Counted from the stretch's first letter, positions 43,974-53,277 are shown. The stretch: 64,000 bases of DNA from Longimicrobiales bacterium (GCA_035461765.1 DATHUY010000083.1:62001-126000), one strand, 5' to 3'. Made by a program: numbers and translations. The notes: generated by a model not told the origin, from the sequence alone.

Positions 43974-44870
43974 TCAGCCTGCCTCGCCCACCTGCCGGCA
44001 CAGCCATGCCCAACGCGCATCGACGTCCGCCTGCGCATGGCGGATGGCCTCATCGTCCATGTGCCGGAAGCGGCCCTGTGCGCGCACGTATTCGTCGACC
44101 GGATCACCGGGATGGTCGGCCGTGAAGCGCCAGTCGACGCCGTTTTCGACCTCGAGCAGCGGGAAGACGCGGTTGCGCACGGCCATGCGGCCGAGCTCGA
44201 TCGTGCGTTCGTCGGCGTACTTCCATCCGGGCGGGCACGGTGAGAGGACGTGCAGGAATCGCGTGCCGCGCATCGCCTTTGCCTTGCGCACCTTCGCGAG
44301 CAGGTCCGTGGGGTGCGAGATCGATGCCGTTGCCGCGTATGGGATGCGGTGCGCGGCCATGATGGCAAGGATGTCCTTCTTGCGGGTGGATTGGGGCTGT
44401 ATGGCCGGCGTGGTCGTGGTCCAGGCGCCCCACGGGGTGGCGGACGATCGCTGGATGCCGGTGTTCATATACGCCTCGTTGTCGTAGCAGACGTAGATGA
44501 AGTCCTCGTTCCGCTCGGCGGCGCCGGACAGTGCCTGGAGTCCGATGTCGAACGTGCCGCCATCACCCGCCCACACCATGACGTTCGTGTCGGTATCGCC
44601 GCGCGCCACGAGCGCAGCGCGCACACCCGACGCGACGGCGGCGCCGGTCGCGAACGCGGTGTGGTAGAGCGGCACGTGCAGCGACGACTGCGGGTATGGC
44701 CCGGCGATGATGCTCCAGCAGCACGCGGGCAGCACGACGATGGTCTTCTCGCCGAGCTCCTTGAGGACCATGCGCATGGCGAGCGGCGCGCCGCAGCCGG
44801 GACAGGCCAGATGTCCCGAGTCGAGCAGCTCGCGCTGCGGCACGGCGTCCCTGATCATGATCTGAGTCAT
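43974..44870 (-). CDS. porB: 2-oxoacid:ferredoxin oxidoreductase, beta subunit (thiamine-diphosphate subunit)
   Basis: A 298-residue beta subunit of pyruvate/2-oxoacid:ferredoxin oxidoreductase. CPGCGAPLAMRM near the N-terminus and ACCWS supply cysteines for an Fe-S cluster. The TPP-binding motif GDGGTFDIGLQALSGAAERN continues to YDNEAYMNTGIQRS. The end, FLHVLSPCPPGWKY, carries a further conserved Cys. The enzyme oxidatively decarboxylates a 2-oxoacid to acyl-CoA, reducing ferredoxin. Its ATG overlaps the alpha-subunit stop (ATGA). It is the last gene of a five-gene operon. Whether pyruvate or another oxoacid is used cannot be told from the sequence. Confidence 0.93.
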   Translation of the reverse strand: MTQIMIRDAVPQRELLDSGHLACPGCGAPLAMRMVLKELGEKTIVVLPACCWSIIAGPYPQSSLHVPLYHTAFATGAAVASGVRAALVARGDTDTNVMVWAGDGGTFDIGLQALSGAAERNEDFIYVCYDNEAYMNTGIQRSSATPWGAWTTTTPAIQPQSTRKKDILAIMAAHRIPYAATASISHPTDLLAKVRKAKAMRGTRFLHVLSPCPPGWKYADERTIELGRMAVRNRVFPLLEVENGVDWRFTADHPGDPVDEYVRAQGRFRHMDDEAIRHAQADVDARWAWLCRQVGEAG

Positions 44871-46027
44871 GACTTCACTCCCACCCAGAGGTCCTCGCGT
44901 TCCGGTGATACCGCCGTGCGCGTGCTGTCGATGATATCGTTGATGACGGCCGGTGTGACGTCGCGGCCGCCGAGGCCGAGCACGTACCCGAACAGCATCG
45001 GCCGGTCATCGAGCGGCATGTCGTAGAGAGCGGACCGGATCTCCTCCGCGAAGATGCCGCCGTGTCCTGGCGAGACGTTGCGGTCGAGCACAGCCACCCG
45101 CCGCACTCCGCGCAGAGCCGTGCGCAATGCGGCGGTCGGGAACGGCCGGAACATCTTCATCTTCAGGAGCCCGATCCGGTCGCCCGCCGCGCGCCGCTCG
45201 TCGATGACATCGCGTGCAGTGGACGTGATGGTGCCCGACGTGAGCAGGAGCAGATCCGCATCGTCGGCATGGTACGCCTCCAGCGCCGGCCACGACCGTC
45301 CGGTGAGGCGTGCCCAGTCCTGCTCGATCGCGTCGAACGCGGTCATGGCCCGCGCCATTGCGAGCTGCTGATCGTGACGCATCTCGGTGTAGTCCTCCGG
45401 CCGCACGAGCGCGCCGAATGCGTGCGGATCGGCGGTATCGAGTTTGTGCGTCGCGTTGCGCTGCGGCAGGAACTCGTCGACCAGCGCCTGGTCCGGTATG
45501 TCGACGGGCTCAGCCGTGTGCGACAGGTAGAACGCATCGAGAACCACCATGACGGGCAGGTCCACGGCCTCTGCCAGCCGAAACGCCTGGATGGTCGTAT
45601 CGAGCACTTCCTGGTTCGTCTCGCAGTACAGCTGGATCCAGCCGGTATCGCGCTGCGACAGTGAGTCGCTCTGGTCCACCCAGATGTTCCAGCCGGGACC
45701 CAGGGCGCGGTTGACGTTTGCCATCACGATCGGCAGCCGGCCGCCGGCGGCCCAGTGCAGCATCTCGTGCATGTAGACCAGGCCGTGCGACGATGACGCG
45801 GTGAACGCGCGCACGCCCGCCGCGCTCGCACCGACGCATGCCGCCATCGCCGAGTGCTCCGACTCGACCTTGATGTAGCGCGCGTTCAGCTCGCCCGACG
45901 CGCACATCTCCGACAGCATCTCCACGACCTGCGTCTGCGGCGTGATCGGGTATGCGGAAATGACCTCGCACCGCGCGAGCTTCACACCCAGCGACACGGC
46001 GTGGTTGCCGACGATCACCTTCTTCAC
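44867..46027 (-). CDS. porA: 2-oxoacid:ferredoxin oxidoreductase, alpha subunit
   Basis: A 386-residue alpha subunit. It starts at a GTG (VKKVIVGNHAVSLG) whose GTGA overlaps the upstream stop and which follows GGGAGGGG. Domain I/VI features: CEVISAYPITPQTQVVEML, then VESEHSAMAACVGASAAGVR, SSSHGLVYMHEML, and YHADDADLLLLTSGTITSTA from the C-terminal transketolase-like domain. It pairs with the beta and gamma products of the same operon. An open frame running further upstream lies inside the FAD-oxidoreductase gene and is not real. Confidence 0.93.
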   Translation of the reverse strand: MKKVIVGNHAVSLGVKLARCEVISAYPITPQTQVVEMLSEMCASGELNARYIKVESEHSAMAACVGASAAGVRAFTASSSHGLVYMHEMLHWAAGGRLPIVMANVNRALGPGWNIWVDQSDSLSQRDTGWIQLYCETNQEVLDTTIQAFRLAEAVDLPVMVVLDAFYLSHTAEPVDIPDQALVDEFLPQRNATHKLDTADPHAFGALVRPEDYTEMRHDQQLAMARAMTAFDAIEQDWARLTGRSWPALEAYHADDADLLLLTSGTITSTARDVIDERRAAGDRIGLLKMKMFRPFPTAALRTALRGVRRVAVLDRNVSPGHGGIFAEEIRSALYDMPLDDRPMLFGYVLGLGGRDVTPAVINDIIDSTRTAVSPEREDLWVGVKS

Positions 46028-47820
46028 AGCCCCTCCCGCGTCATGACGATGGCGCCGCGCGGGCACTCCATGGCACACACACCGCAGCCCTTGCAGTAGT
46101 TCAGGTCGATGTCGAAGCCGGTGCCGCCCTCCTGCCGCGTGATGGCCACGTCGGGACACAGGATCAGGCACAGCTCGCACTGGTTGCACACGCCGCAGTT
46201 CAGGCAGCGCCGCGCCTCCTCCAGCGCCTGCATGGCCGTCAGACCCGGATTCACCTCGCCGAAGTCGAACGCCGTGCCGTCAGTCGCCCGCTCGAACGCC
46301 GTGCCCACGGGCTCGACCGTGACATGGTCGGCATCGCGTGCTTCGCGCTGTCGCGTGACGTGAACGAAATGCGCCGTATTCAGCCGGTCGAATCCGACCA
46401 CCTCATTCGTTGCACCGTGGCGCTGCACGGGATCGTCGCCGCGCCACCGCGACATGCTGATGTTGCCGCCGCTCCAGCGCAGCTCCGCAATGTCGTTCGG
46501 AGGGACTTCCTCGCCGTTCCTCGTACGGATCGCACGATCGATCCCGATCGCGGCGACCTTGCCTGATCCGAGCGCATCGGAGACCGTGCGCTCGATGCCG
46601 GCCGCGTCGCCACCCGCCCAGATGCCAGCCGCGGGCGTCGCGCCCAGCTCATCGATGAGCGCCTGGTCCGGCGCAGCTGCATGCAGCGGCAGCGCCTCCA
46701 GCCCGGGCTCCTCGCCAATCGCTGTCAGCACCGTCTCCGCGAGAATGCTGAATGTCCCGGCATTCGACGGCACCGGGCGGCGCCGTCCGCTCGCATCCGG
46801 CTCGCCGAGCACCATGCGCTCGCACTCGACTCCTGCCTGCCGGCCCTGGAGGTGGTGCACCGCACGTGGTGCGGCCAGAAACTCGAACGCGATTCCCTCG
46901 CGCATGGCCTCGTCCACTTCCGCGGCGATCGCCGGCATTTCCTGCCGCGTTCGCCTGTACAGCACGACGGGCGTGGCACCGAGCCGCAGGGCCGTGCGTG
47001 CGCAGTCGATCGCGGTGTTGCCGCCGCCCACGACGACGACGCGACGTCCGATCTCCGGCGCTTCACCACGGTTCACCGCCTTCAGGAAATCGAGACCGGC
47101 CATCACGCGCGGGCTGTCCTCCCCCGTCACGCCCAGCGGACGGGACCGGTGGGCACCCGTCGCGACGAACACAGCGGCATAATCGCGCAGCAGCTTGTCG
47201 GCGTACTCGCCCGCGATGCGCGTGTTGCAGCGGAACTCGATGCCTGCATCACTGAACCAGCGGATCTGGCGGTCGAGGATGTCGCGCGGCAGCCGATAGT
47301 CCGGTATCCCCTGGCGCAGCATCCCGCCCGCCTTCGCTGCTTCCTCGAAGACGGTGACACCGTAGCCGAGGCGCGCGAGGTGGTATGCGCACGCGAGACC
47401 CGCGGGTCCCGATCCGACGACGGCGACTTTCTCGGTGTGCGTGCGCCGCAGTACAGGCGGGGGCATGGAAAGGACGCGGTCGCCCATCTCCCGCTCGACC
47501 AGATGAACTGCGACCGGGTCGTCATACTGCGCGCGATTGCACGCCAGCTCGCACGGGTGGTGACACACGCGGCCGGTAATGGCGGGCATGGGATTTTCGC
47601 GCAGCACCAGGTCCAGCGCGTCGGCAATTCTACCTTCGCGCAGGAGGTTCATGTAGCCTTCGACGTCGACGCCAGTCGGGCAGCGTGCGTTGCACGGTGC
47701 CACACCGTCCTGGTAACGGGGCCGGATGTACTTCCACGACCCCGTTCGATTCGCCAGCGTGCTCGTGCTGCTGACGGAGATGCGCGGCGGTGAGTCGTGT
47801 GTCACGGCCGGCTCAGACAT
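46024..47820 (-). CDS. NAD(P)-binding FAD oxidoreductase with 4Fe-4S domains (GltD-like/PorD-like fusion)
   Basis: A 598-residue fusion. The N-terminal Fe-S region is of the glutamate synthase small subunit kind (CNARCPTGVDVEGYMNL, then CHHPCELACNRAQ). A GltD-like FAD domain follows (VAVVGSGPAGLACAYHLARL) with a second NAD(P) fold (VVVVGGGNTAIDCARTALRL). The C-terminal ferredoxin domain has two clusters, CLNCGVCNQCELCLILCP and CKGCGVCAMECP. It may transfer electrons between NAD(P)H and the oxidoreductase or ferredoxin, acting also as the delta subunit. Start ATG at 47820 overlaps the gamma-subunit stop by 8 bp; its own stop overlaps the alpha start. Confidence 0.9.
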   Translation of the reverse strand: MSEPAVTHDSPPRISVSSTSTLANRTGSWKYIRPRYQDGVAPCNARCPTGVDVEGYMNLLREGRIADALDLVLRENPMPAITGRVCHHPCELACNRAQYDDPVAVHLVEREMGDRVLSMPPPVLRRTHTEKVAVVGSGPAGLACAYHLARLGYGVTVFEEAAKAGGMLRQGIPDYRLPRDILDRQIRWFSDAGIEFRCNTRIAGEYADKLLRDYAAVFVATGAHRSRPLGVTGEDSPRVMAGLDFLKAVNRGEAPEIGRRVVVVGGGNTAIDCARTALRLGATPVVLYRRTRQEMPAIAAEVDEAMREGIAFEFLAAPRAVHHLQGRQAGVECERMVLGEPDASGRRRPVPSNAGTFSILAETVLTAIGEEPGLEALPLHAAAPDQALIDELGATPAAGIWAGGDAAGIERTVSDALGSGKVAAIGIDRAIRTRNGEEVPPNDIAELRWSGGNISMSRWRGDDPVQRHGATNEVVGFDRLNTAHFVHVTRQREARDADHVTVEPVGTAFERATDGTAFDFGEVNPGLTAMQALEEARRCLNCGVCNQCELCLILCPDVAITRQEGGTGFDIDLNYCKGCGVCAMECPRGAIVMTREGL

Positions 47821-48409
47821 GGGCCACCTTCGTTCCGGCACCGTTCGCTGCCGTGCTCTCCGCGATCACGCTCTCCGCCGCTGCGCGTGCGGCCGCGACG
47901 TTCGCTTCACCGCGCACCGGGACTTCCTCCAGGATTGCGTCGCAAACCGCATCGAGTGAGACCAGCCCCGACCAGCACGCGAATGCCCCGAGGATCGCCG
48001 TGTTCACGATCGGCTGCGTGCGCGACCCGATGCCGTGTGCGGCCGCGATCGCACCCGCGTCCACCGTCGCGACATGGAATCGTTCCTGAAGCGACACGTA
48101 GTGCTCCGGTGGCAGGTCGCTGTTGATGAGGATGCCGCCACCCGGCTTCAGGCCGGCCGTTACGTCGATCGCGTCGATGAGCGTGGGATCGAGGACAATG
48201 AGGTCGTCCGGCGCCGCCACCTCGCAGCGCAGACGGACGGGCACACCCGCGACACGCAGGAACGCAGTGACCGGTGCGCCGCGTCGCTCGACACCGAACG
48301 CGGGGAATGACTGCACCCAGCGTCCCTCCCGGAACAGCGCAACGGCCAGTACCTTCGATGCGATGACGGCGCCCTGACCGCCGCGGCCGTGAATGCGAAG
48401 CTCACGCAT
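47813..48409 (-). CDS. porG: 2-oxoacid:ferredoxin oxidoreductase, gamma subunit
   Basis: A 198-residue gamma subunit of the POR/KOR type: RIHGRGGQGAVIASKVLAVA, SFPAFGVERRGAPVTAF, DDLIVLDPTLID and the C-terminal NTAILGAFACWSGLVSLDAV are all typical of the CoA-binding subunit family. It overlaps the preceding small gene by 8 bp (ATGCGTGA) and the following gene by 8 bp. Together with the alpha and beta subunits it completes the enzyme. Confidence 0.93.
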   Translation of the reverse strand: MRELRIHGRGGQGAVIASKVLAVALFREGRWVQSFPAFGVERRGAPVTAFLRVAGVPVRLRCEVAAPDDLIVLDPTLIDAIDVTAGLKPGGGILINSDLPPEHYVSLQERFHVATVDAGAIAAAHGIGSRTQPIVNTAILGAFACWSGLVSLDAVCDAILEEVPVRGEANVAAARAAAESVIAESTAANGAGTKVAHV

Positions 48410-48611
48410 GCGGCCCGCCCGGCAGCGTGATCCGCGGCATGACTATGGCCGGTGGCGGGGCCGGCATGATGGCCACCAGCGCATGTTCGGTCCTCACGCA
48501 GATCTCGCAGTCGCGGCCGAGATCCTGACAGGGTACTCCGTCCGCCTGCGCTTCCGGACACCGCGCTCCGGTACCGGCCGCTGCGGGAACTGCGCTGCTC
48601 AGGATTGCCAT
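48402..48611 (-). CDS. Small four-cysteine protein leading the oxidoreductase operon (unrecognised)
   Basis: A 69-residue protein I do not recognise. It has a strong GGAGGAGA ribosome site before its ATG and overlaps the gamma-subunit gene by 8 bp, both good signs of a real gene. Four cysteines lie at 18, 28, 35 and 38 (spacing x9, x6, x2) in the segment CPEAQADGVPCQDLGRDCEI, enough for a Zn or Fe-S site. The C-terminus is Pro/Ile-rich (PAPPPAIVMPRITLPGG). Its position at the head of an otherwise complete oxidoreductase operon suggests an accessory or assembly role, which is inference. Confidence 0.7.
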   Translation of the reverse strand: MAILSSAVPAAAGTGARCPEAQADGVPCQDLGRDCEICVRTEHALVAIMPAPPPAIVMPRITLPGGPHA

Positions 48612-48773
48612 TGGTCTCCTCCAGGCGCGGGGATACTCCCACAATGGCACACCCGGGGGGCGTCGCAATCAGGCAGATCCTGACGCGTCCTGCGGGGATT
48701 CTCCCTTCGTGCCGATCACCTTGGGGCCCGGAAGCACTGGCGCCGGCCGCTTGACCGGTGGCATTCTGCCCCG

Positions 48774-49748
48774 ATGCGATACCACGCCATACTCATCGCC
48801 GCCCTGCTCGCGGTGACCGGCTGCGACAGCGCCGGGCCCGGCTCCGCCGCGAGCGCGAGCGGACGCGACACGATCCGGATCGCCTTCGTTACGCACGGCC
48901 AGTCCGCCGATGCGTTCTGGTCGGTCGTCTCGAACGGCGCGCGGGATGCCGCGCGTGACCTCGGCGTGGACGTGCAGTACCAGGCGCCGACACGCTTCGA
49001 CATGGTCGAGATGTCGAACCTGATCCGGTCGACGACGGCGTCACGCCCGCACGGTCTGGTCGTGTCTATTCCGGACCCTGCGGCGCTCGCCGGCGCGATC
49101 CGGGCCGCCACCGACGCGGGCATACCCGTGATCTCGATCAACTCGGGTGCGGACGACTACCGCGCGCTGGGCGCGCTCGCGCACGTGGGGCAGACGGAGT
49201 ACGAGGCAGGGTTCGCGGGTGGTGAGCGGCTGGCAGCGGCGGGCGTGCGCCGCGCGCTGTGCATCAATCACGAGGTCGGCAATACCGCGCAGGACCTGCG
49301 CTGCCGCGGTCTCGCGGACGCGCTCGCGGAGAGTGGTGCCAGCGCAACCGTGCTCGGGGTCAGCCTGGCCGACCCCGCGGACGCGCAGCAGCGCATCGCA
49401 GGTGCGCTGCGCGCGGACAGCAGCATCGACGGCATGCTCGCGCTCGGGCCGAGCGGTGCCGACCCCGCACTCGCCGCTCTGCGCGCTACGGGACGGGCAG
49501 GCCGCGTAGCATTCGGTACGTTCGATCTCACGCCGCGCGTGCTCGAAGCGGTTCGTGACGGCGAGGTGCTGTTCGCGATCGATCAGCAGCAGTACCTCCA
49601 GGGGTATCTGCCGGTGATATTGCTCGTGAAGTACCTCGAGACGCGCGCTCTGCCGGGCGGCGGCGACATCATTCGCACGGGTCCCGGCTTCGTCACGCGC
49701 GCCGATGCCGCTTCCGTCATCGATCTGACCGCTCGCGGCATCCGGTGA
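48774..49748 (+). CDS. Sugar-type ABC transporter substrate-binding lipoprotein
   Basis: A 324-residue periplasmic binding protein of the Peripla_BP_4 (ribose/xylose) type, lipid anchored ([13 protein letters not shown], Cys17). The first domain opens with [40 protein letters not shown] and [15 protein letters not shown] are typical positions. The gene overlaps the permease gene by 4 bp (GTGA). It probably captures a pentose, hexose or similar polyol; the precise ligand cannot be predicted. The 162-bp divergent gap upstream (48612-48773) contains the oxidoreductase promoter region on the other strand, with no site I can name. Confidence 0.9.
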   Translation: MRYHAILIAALLAVTGCDSAGPGSAASASGRDTIRIAFVTHGQSADAFWSVVSNGARDAARDLGVDVQYQAPTRFDMVEMSNLIRSTTASRPHGLVVSIPDPAALAGAIRAATDAGIPVISINSGADDYRALGALAHVGQTEYEAGFAGGERLAAAGVRRALCINHEVGNTAQDLRCRGLADALAESGASATVLGVSLADPADAQQRIAGALRADSSIDGMLALGPSGADPALAALRATGRAGRVAFGTFDLTPRVLEAVRDGEVLFAIDQQQYLQGYLPVILLVKYLETRALPGGGDIIRTGPGFVTRADAASVIDLTARGIR

Positions 49749-50722
49749 GACGGATCGTCGCCGCGCCGGAATTCGGGCCGCTCGCGGCCCTGATCCTGGT
49801 CTGGCTGTTCTTCGCCGTTGCCGGCGGCGCGCCGTTCCGTTCGCTGGAAGGCGCGGCCGCGTACCTCGACGCCGCCGCGCCGCTCGGCATCCTCGCCGTG
49901 GCGGTTGCGCTGCTGATGATCGGCGGCGAGTTCGATCTGTCGATCGGCTCCATCATCGGCGTCAGCGGCATGACCGTGATGCTGCTCACCGTGGAAGCCG
50001 GCTGGCCGCTGGGCGCCGCGGTCGCCGCGGCACTCGTGCTGTGCGGCGCGATCGGCCTCGGCAACGGCTTGCTCGTCGTGCGCACGAGCGTGCCGTCGTT
50101 CCTCGTGACACTGGGCACGCTCTTCGTGCTGCGCGGCCTCACCATCGCCCTCAGCCGGCGACTGACAGGACGCACACAGATCGGGGGCATCACGACGGCG
50201 CCGGATTACGACGTGTGGCGCATCCTGTTCGCGAGCGATATTGGACCGCTCCGCGTGAGCGTGATCTGGTGGATCGCGTTCACACTGCTCGCGACGTGGC
50301 TGCTGCGGCGTACGCGCGCGGGTAACTGGATCTACGCCGCAGGCGGCAGTGCGGATGCTGCGCGCAACGCCGGCGTTCCCGTCCGCCGCGTGAAGGTCGC
50401 GCTGTTCGTGACGACCGCGCTCGCGGGCGCGCTCATCGGCATCATGCAGGCCGTGCGATTCACGGGCGCTGATGTGCTGCGTGGCGAGGGCCAGGAGTTC
50501 CGGGCGATCATCGCGGCCGTCATTGGCGGTACGCTGCTGACCGGAGGTTACGGCACTGCGGTCGGAGCGGCGCTCGGCGCCCTCATCTTCGGTATCGTGC
50601 AGCAGGGCATCGTCATCACTGGCGCTGACGCCGACTGGTTCCAGGTATTTCTCGGCGCAATGCTGATCGCTGCCGTGCTGGTGAACGACTGGATGCGACG
50701 GCACGCGCTGAGGGCCGCATGA
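49745..50722 (+). CDS. Sugar-type ABC transporter permease (RbsC-like)
   Basis: A 325-residue BPD_transp_2 permease with about nine helices. The family signature [17 protein letters not shown] follows helix 3, and the EAA-like coupling region lies near [15 protein letters not shown]. The start is GTG within a GTGA overlap with the binding-protein gene; the stop overlaps the ATPase start (ATGA). All three importer genes are therefore translationally coupled. It forms the membrane channel of the importer. Confidence 0.92.
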   Translation: MRRIVAAPEFGPLAALILVWLFFAVAGGAPFRSLEGAAAYLDAAAPLGILAVAVALLMIGGEFDLSIGSIIGVSGMTVMLLTVEAGWPLGAAVAAALVLCGAIGLGNGLLVVRTSVPSFLVTLGTLFVLRGLTIALSRRLTGRTQIGGITTAPDYDVWRILFASDIGPLRVSVIWWIAFTLLATWLLRRTRAGNWIYAAGGSADAARNAGVPVRRVKVALFVTTALAGALIGIMQAVRFTGADVLRGEGQEFRAIIAAVIGGTLLTGGYGTAVGAALGALIFGIVQQGIVITGADADWFQVFLGAMLIAAVLVNDWMRRHALRAA

Positions 50723-51423
50723 CCCCGCTGCTGCGTGCGGAACACGTCACTAAGACGTTCGGCGGTGTCACCGCGCTCGATGATGTCAGCTTCGAGGCGC
50801 ATGCCGGCGCGGTGACATGCCTGCTCGGCGACAACGGCGCAGGCAAGTCCACGCTCATCCGCGTCCTCTCCGGCGTCTACCCGCCGACGTCGGGACGACT
50901 GCTGCTGGACGATGTGGAGATCCGCTTCCGCTCGCCGCGCGATGCACTGGCGCGCGGCATTGCGACAGTCTACCAGGATCTGGCGCTCGTTCCCCTGATG
51001 AGCGTCTGGCGCAACTTCTATCTCGGGGCCGAGCCCGTGACGGGCAGAGGACCGCTCCGCCGCATCGACGTGGGCGCGTGCCGCAGTGCGGTGCTCCGCG
51101 AGCTGAGCGACCTCGGCATTCCCCTGCGCGACCCGGAGCAGGCCGCAGCCACGCTGTCGGGCGGTCAGCAGCAGGCGCTCGCGATCGCCCGCGCCGTGCA
51201 CCGCGGTGCGCGCCTGCTCATCCTCGACGAGCCGACCGCGGCGCTCGGCGTGGCCCAGCGCGCGCTGGTCATGGATCTCGTTCGCCGCGTACGTGATCGC
51301 GGCGTCGCGGTGGTGCTGATCACGCACGACCCGGCGCAGGCCGATGCCCTCGCGGACAGGCGGGTCGTGCTGGAGCGCGGCCGTGTGGTCGACAGCGCCG
51401 GCAGACAGGCGCTGCAACAATGA
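50719..51423 (+). CDS. Sugar-type ABC transporter ATP-binding protein
   Basis: A 234-residue ATPase. Walker A LLGDNGAGKSTLIRVLSG (the GDNGAGKS form is typical of monosaccharide importers), Q-loop near VYQDLALVPLMS, signature LSGGQQQALAIARAV, Walker B LLILDEPTAALG and an H-loop LITHD. It is a single-domain protein, whereas RbsA/XylG normally contain two ATPase domains, so it must dimerise. The previous gene overlaps by 4 bp. The short gap downstream leads to a DUF4389 gene that is probably separate. Confidence 0.92.
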   Translation: MTPLLRAEHVTKTFGGVTALDDVSFEAHAGAVTCLLGDNGAGKSTLIRVLSGVYPPTSGRLLLDDVEIRFRSPRDALARGIATVYQDLALVPLMSVWRNFYLGAEPVTGRGPLRRIDVGACRSAVLRELSDLGIPLRDPEQAAATLSGGQQQALAIARAVHRGARLLILDEPTAALGVAQRALVMDLVRRVRDRGVAVVLITHDPAQADALADRRVVLERGRVVDSAGRQALQQ

Positions 51424-51478
51424 GGGGCCGCAGCGCGTAGGGTCAGGAGTATTCCGATTCTCGAGTCGAGAGGGAGCC

Positions 51479-52156
51479 ATGGACACGCCGGACGAAGGCC
51501 TGGAACAGACACCGACCTACCCTGTGACTGTAGCCATCCCGGCGGCGACCGAGGACCGGAACCGACTGACTGTAGCGTTCAGGTTCTTCCTGGCGCTTCC
51601 CCACATCATCCTCGTGGGCGGCCCGGTGGCCGGTATCGGTCTGGCGAGCTGGAGTACCGAGGAGGGAATGAGCTGGGGCTGGAGCTCCGGCAGCGGCCTG
51701 CTGGGAGTGGTCGCGGCATTTGCCGCAGTCGTCGCCTGGTTCTTCATCCTGTTCACACGCGAGCATCCCGACGGCCTGTGGAAGCTCACGGCGTTCTACC
51801 TCCGCTGGCGTGTCCGCGCGATCGCTTACGTCACGCTCCTGCGCGATGAGTATCCGCCGTTCGGCGACGAGCCGTACCCGGCGGAGCTGGTGCTGCCGCG
51901 CCCGGACGCGCCACGTAACCGCCTGACCGTTTTCTTTCGCTTCTTCCTCGCGATCCCGCACCTGTGCGTGCTGTGGCTGCTCGGCGTGGCGTGGGGACTG
52001 ACGACCGCCATCGCATGGGTCGTCATCCTGTTCACCGGGCGCTATCCCGAAACGCTGTACGGCTTCGCGATCGGCGTGCTGGCCTGGGACATCCGTGTCG
52101 AGTCCTACCTGCTGCTGATGCGTGACGAGTATCCGCCGTTCACGCTGCGCGTCTGA
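51479..52156 (+). CDS. DUF4389 membrane protein with internal duplication
   Basis: A 225-residue membrane protein with two DUF4389 units. Unit 1 (about 25-125) and unit 2 (about 140-222) share RNRLTVxFRFFLALPH, a pair of helices, FILFTREHPDGL or VILFTGRYPETL, and LLRDEYPPF or LMRDEYPPF. The function of the family is unknown. The ATG has AGAGGGAG upstream; a longer frame would overlap the ABC ATPase gene and has no support. It is a self-contained gene. Confidence 0.88.
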   Translation: MDTPDEGLEQTPTYPVTVAIPAATEDRNRLTVAFRFFLALPHIILVGGPVAGIGLASWSTEEGMSWGWSSGSGLLGVVAAFAAVVAWFFILFTREHPDGLWKLTAFYLRWRVRAIAYVTLLRDEYPPFGDEPYPAELVLPRPDAPRNRLTVFFRFFLAIPHLCVLWLLGVAWGLTTAIAWVVILFTGRYPETLYGFAIGVLAWDIRVESYLLLMRDEYPPFTLRV

Positions 52157-52192
52157 TGCCTGAGGGTCGCCTTCGGGCGGCCCTCACAGGGA

Positions 52193-52726
52193 TCAGAATC
52201 GTATGGCGTAGCCGATCGTCACGCCGCCGTCGACGGAGGGGCCACCGCGTATGGAGTTCAGCGGCACGGCCGCCCACTGCTCGCCGCGCGAGAGGAGGCC
52301 GACCACGGCGCCGACCACCGCTCCGGCGCCGCCCATCAGAGTTCCCGCCATCAGCGCCTTTTCCTCGGCCGTGAACGAAATGAATCCGCCCGGGTCGTCG
52401 CCGCTCGCGAAACCGATGACCGCGCCGCTCCCCGCGCCGATCAGTAGTCCGAATCCCGCGCCGCGCAGAGCCCGGGCACCCGCGGGGCGGGCGCCGCGCG
52501 AGACCGACAGCTCCGTCACGGTGGCCATCGGTACGTGCACGATGCCGCCGACACTGTCGCGCAGCGACAGAGTCTCAGGATTGTGCCCGTCGACCACATA
52601 GCGGCCGGAGACGGACGGGCTGTTCACACGCACCTCGGCGCCGGGCGTCAGCGGGGGCACAGTCTGGGCGAGCCCGGGCGCGGCACAGAGTAGCGTCAGG
52701 ACGGTGGGGATAACGAGGCGTTCCAT
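52193..52726 (-). CDS. Exported glycine-zipper protein of unknown function
   Basis: A 177-residue protein with a signal peptide (VIPTVLTLLCAAPGLAQ). Its first half looks like a small beta domain (AEVRVNSPSVSGRYVVDG). Two Gly-rich hydrophobic stretches follow (GAGFGLLIGAGSGAVIGF and GGAGAVVGAVVGLLSRG), the glycine-zipper pattern of envelope proteins. It ends in IGYAIRF, which could insert as an outer-membrane-type strand, but that is a guess. It converges on the DUF4389 gene. The 128-bp gap upstream (52727-52854) contains TTCACGxxCCCGGAATG twice, 25 bp apart. Confidence 0.75.
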   Translation of the reverse strand: MERLVIPTVLTLLCAAPGLAQTVPPLTPGAEVRVNSPSVSGRYVVDGHNPETLSLRDSVGGIVHVPMATVTELSVSRGARPAGARALRGAGFGLLIGAGSGAVIGFASGDDPGGFISFTAEEKALMAGTLMGGAGAVVGAVVGLLSRGEQWAAVPLNSIRGGPSVDGGVTIGYAIRF

Positions 52727-52854
52727 GAGACCTCCGGCACGTTAGAGGAAACTGCACCTCCAACCTGCCTCCCCACCGACCGCGCAGTGATGGGTCGGAT
52801 GACGTAGGAACCCGCCTGATGCTACGTATTCACGGACCCGGAATGACTGCGAAT

Positions 52855-53277
52855 TCACGCTCCCGGAATGCCGTCCAGGTCCGGTCCAACGAAGCGACGC
52901 CGTGCGTCTTCGGAGAACAGAACGTCCGCCGAGTAATGCGTCAGCATGATTTTCGTGTCCAGCAGCTCGGGATTCGCGCGGATGAACGCGTCGGCCGATT
53001 CGGTGTCAGGTGACCGTGTCATGAAGTGCCGGACGGCCAGGATCCAGGCCCGTGTCAGCGTCTCGTGATACTTCGTGGCGGGGACACCGTTGTGCTCGAG
53101 AAACGCGGTGAGCGCCGAGCGCATGAGGGACACCGCGGTGTCGGCATCGTTTTCGGCAAGGTATACGTACGCCAGCCGGACATGTGCGCGGTGATCGAAC
53201 TGTGCGGCCGGAAACGCACACGTCTCGAACTCGGCCCGGAACCGCAAATCATCGGGGGACAGCGCGTGCGTGCTCAT
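52855..53277 (-). CDS. Conserved hypothetical protein (FDHRAH motif) overlapping trmO
   Basis: A 140-residue soluble protein. Recognisable conserved segments are FPAAQFDHRAHVRLAYVYL and KYHETLTRAWILAVRHF; their paired His/Asp residues could form a metal site. I know the pattern as a widespread hypothetical family without an assigned role. Its ATG overlaps the trmO stop (ATGA, 53274-53277), so it is translated from the same message. A link to tRNA modification is inference from context only. Confidence 0.75.
   Translation of the reverse strand: MSTHALSPDDLRFRAEFETCAFPAAQFDHRAHVRLAYVYLAENDADTAVSLMRSALTAFLEHNGVPATKYHETLTRAWILAVRHFMTRSPDTESADAFIRANPELLDTKIMLTHYSADVLFSEDARRRFVGPDLDGIPGA

Noticed and set aside
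43762-44013. An 83-codon minus-strand frame beside porB
   Set aside because: It consists largely of inverted-repeat element 2 translated; no ribosome site or family motif.
48774-51423. Importer operon as a quorum-signal (Lsr-like) or xylose-specific system
   Set aside because: No kinase, isomerase or regulator gene is adjacent, and the binding protein motifs do not fix the ligand, so only a general sugar-type call is justified.
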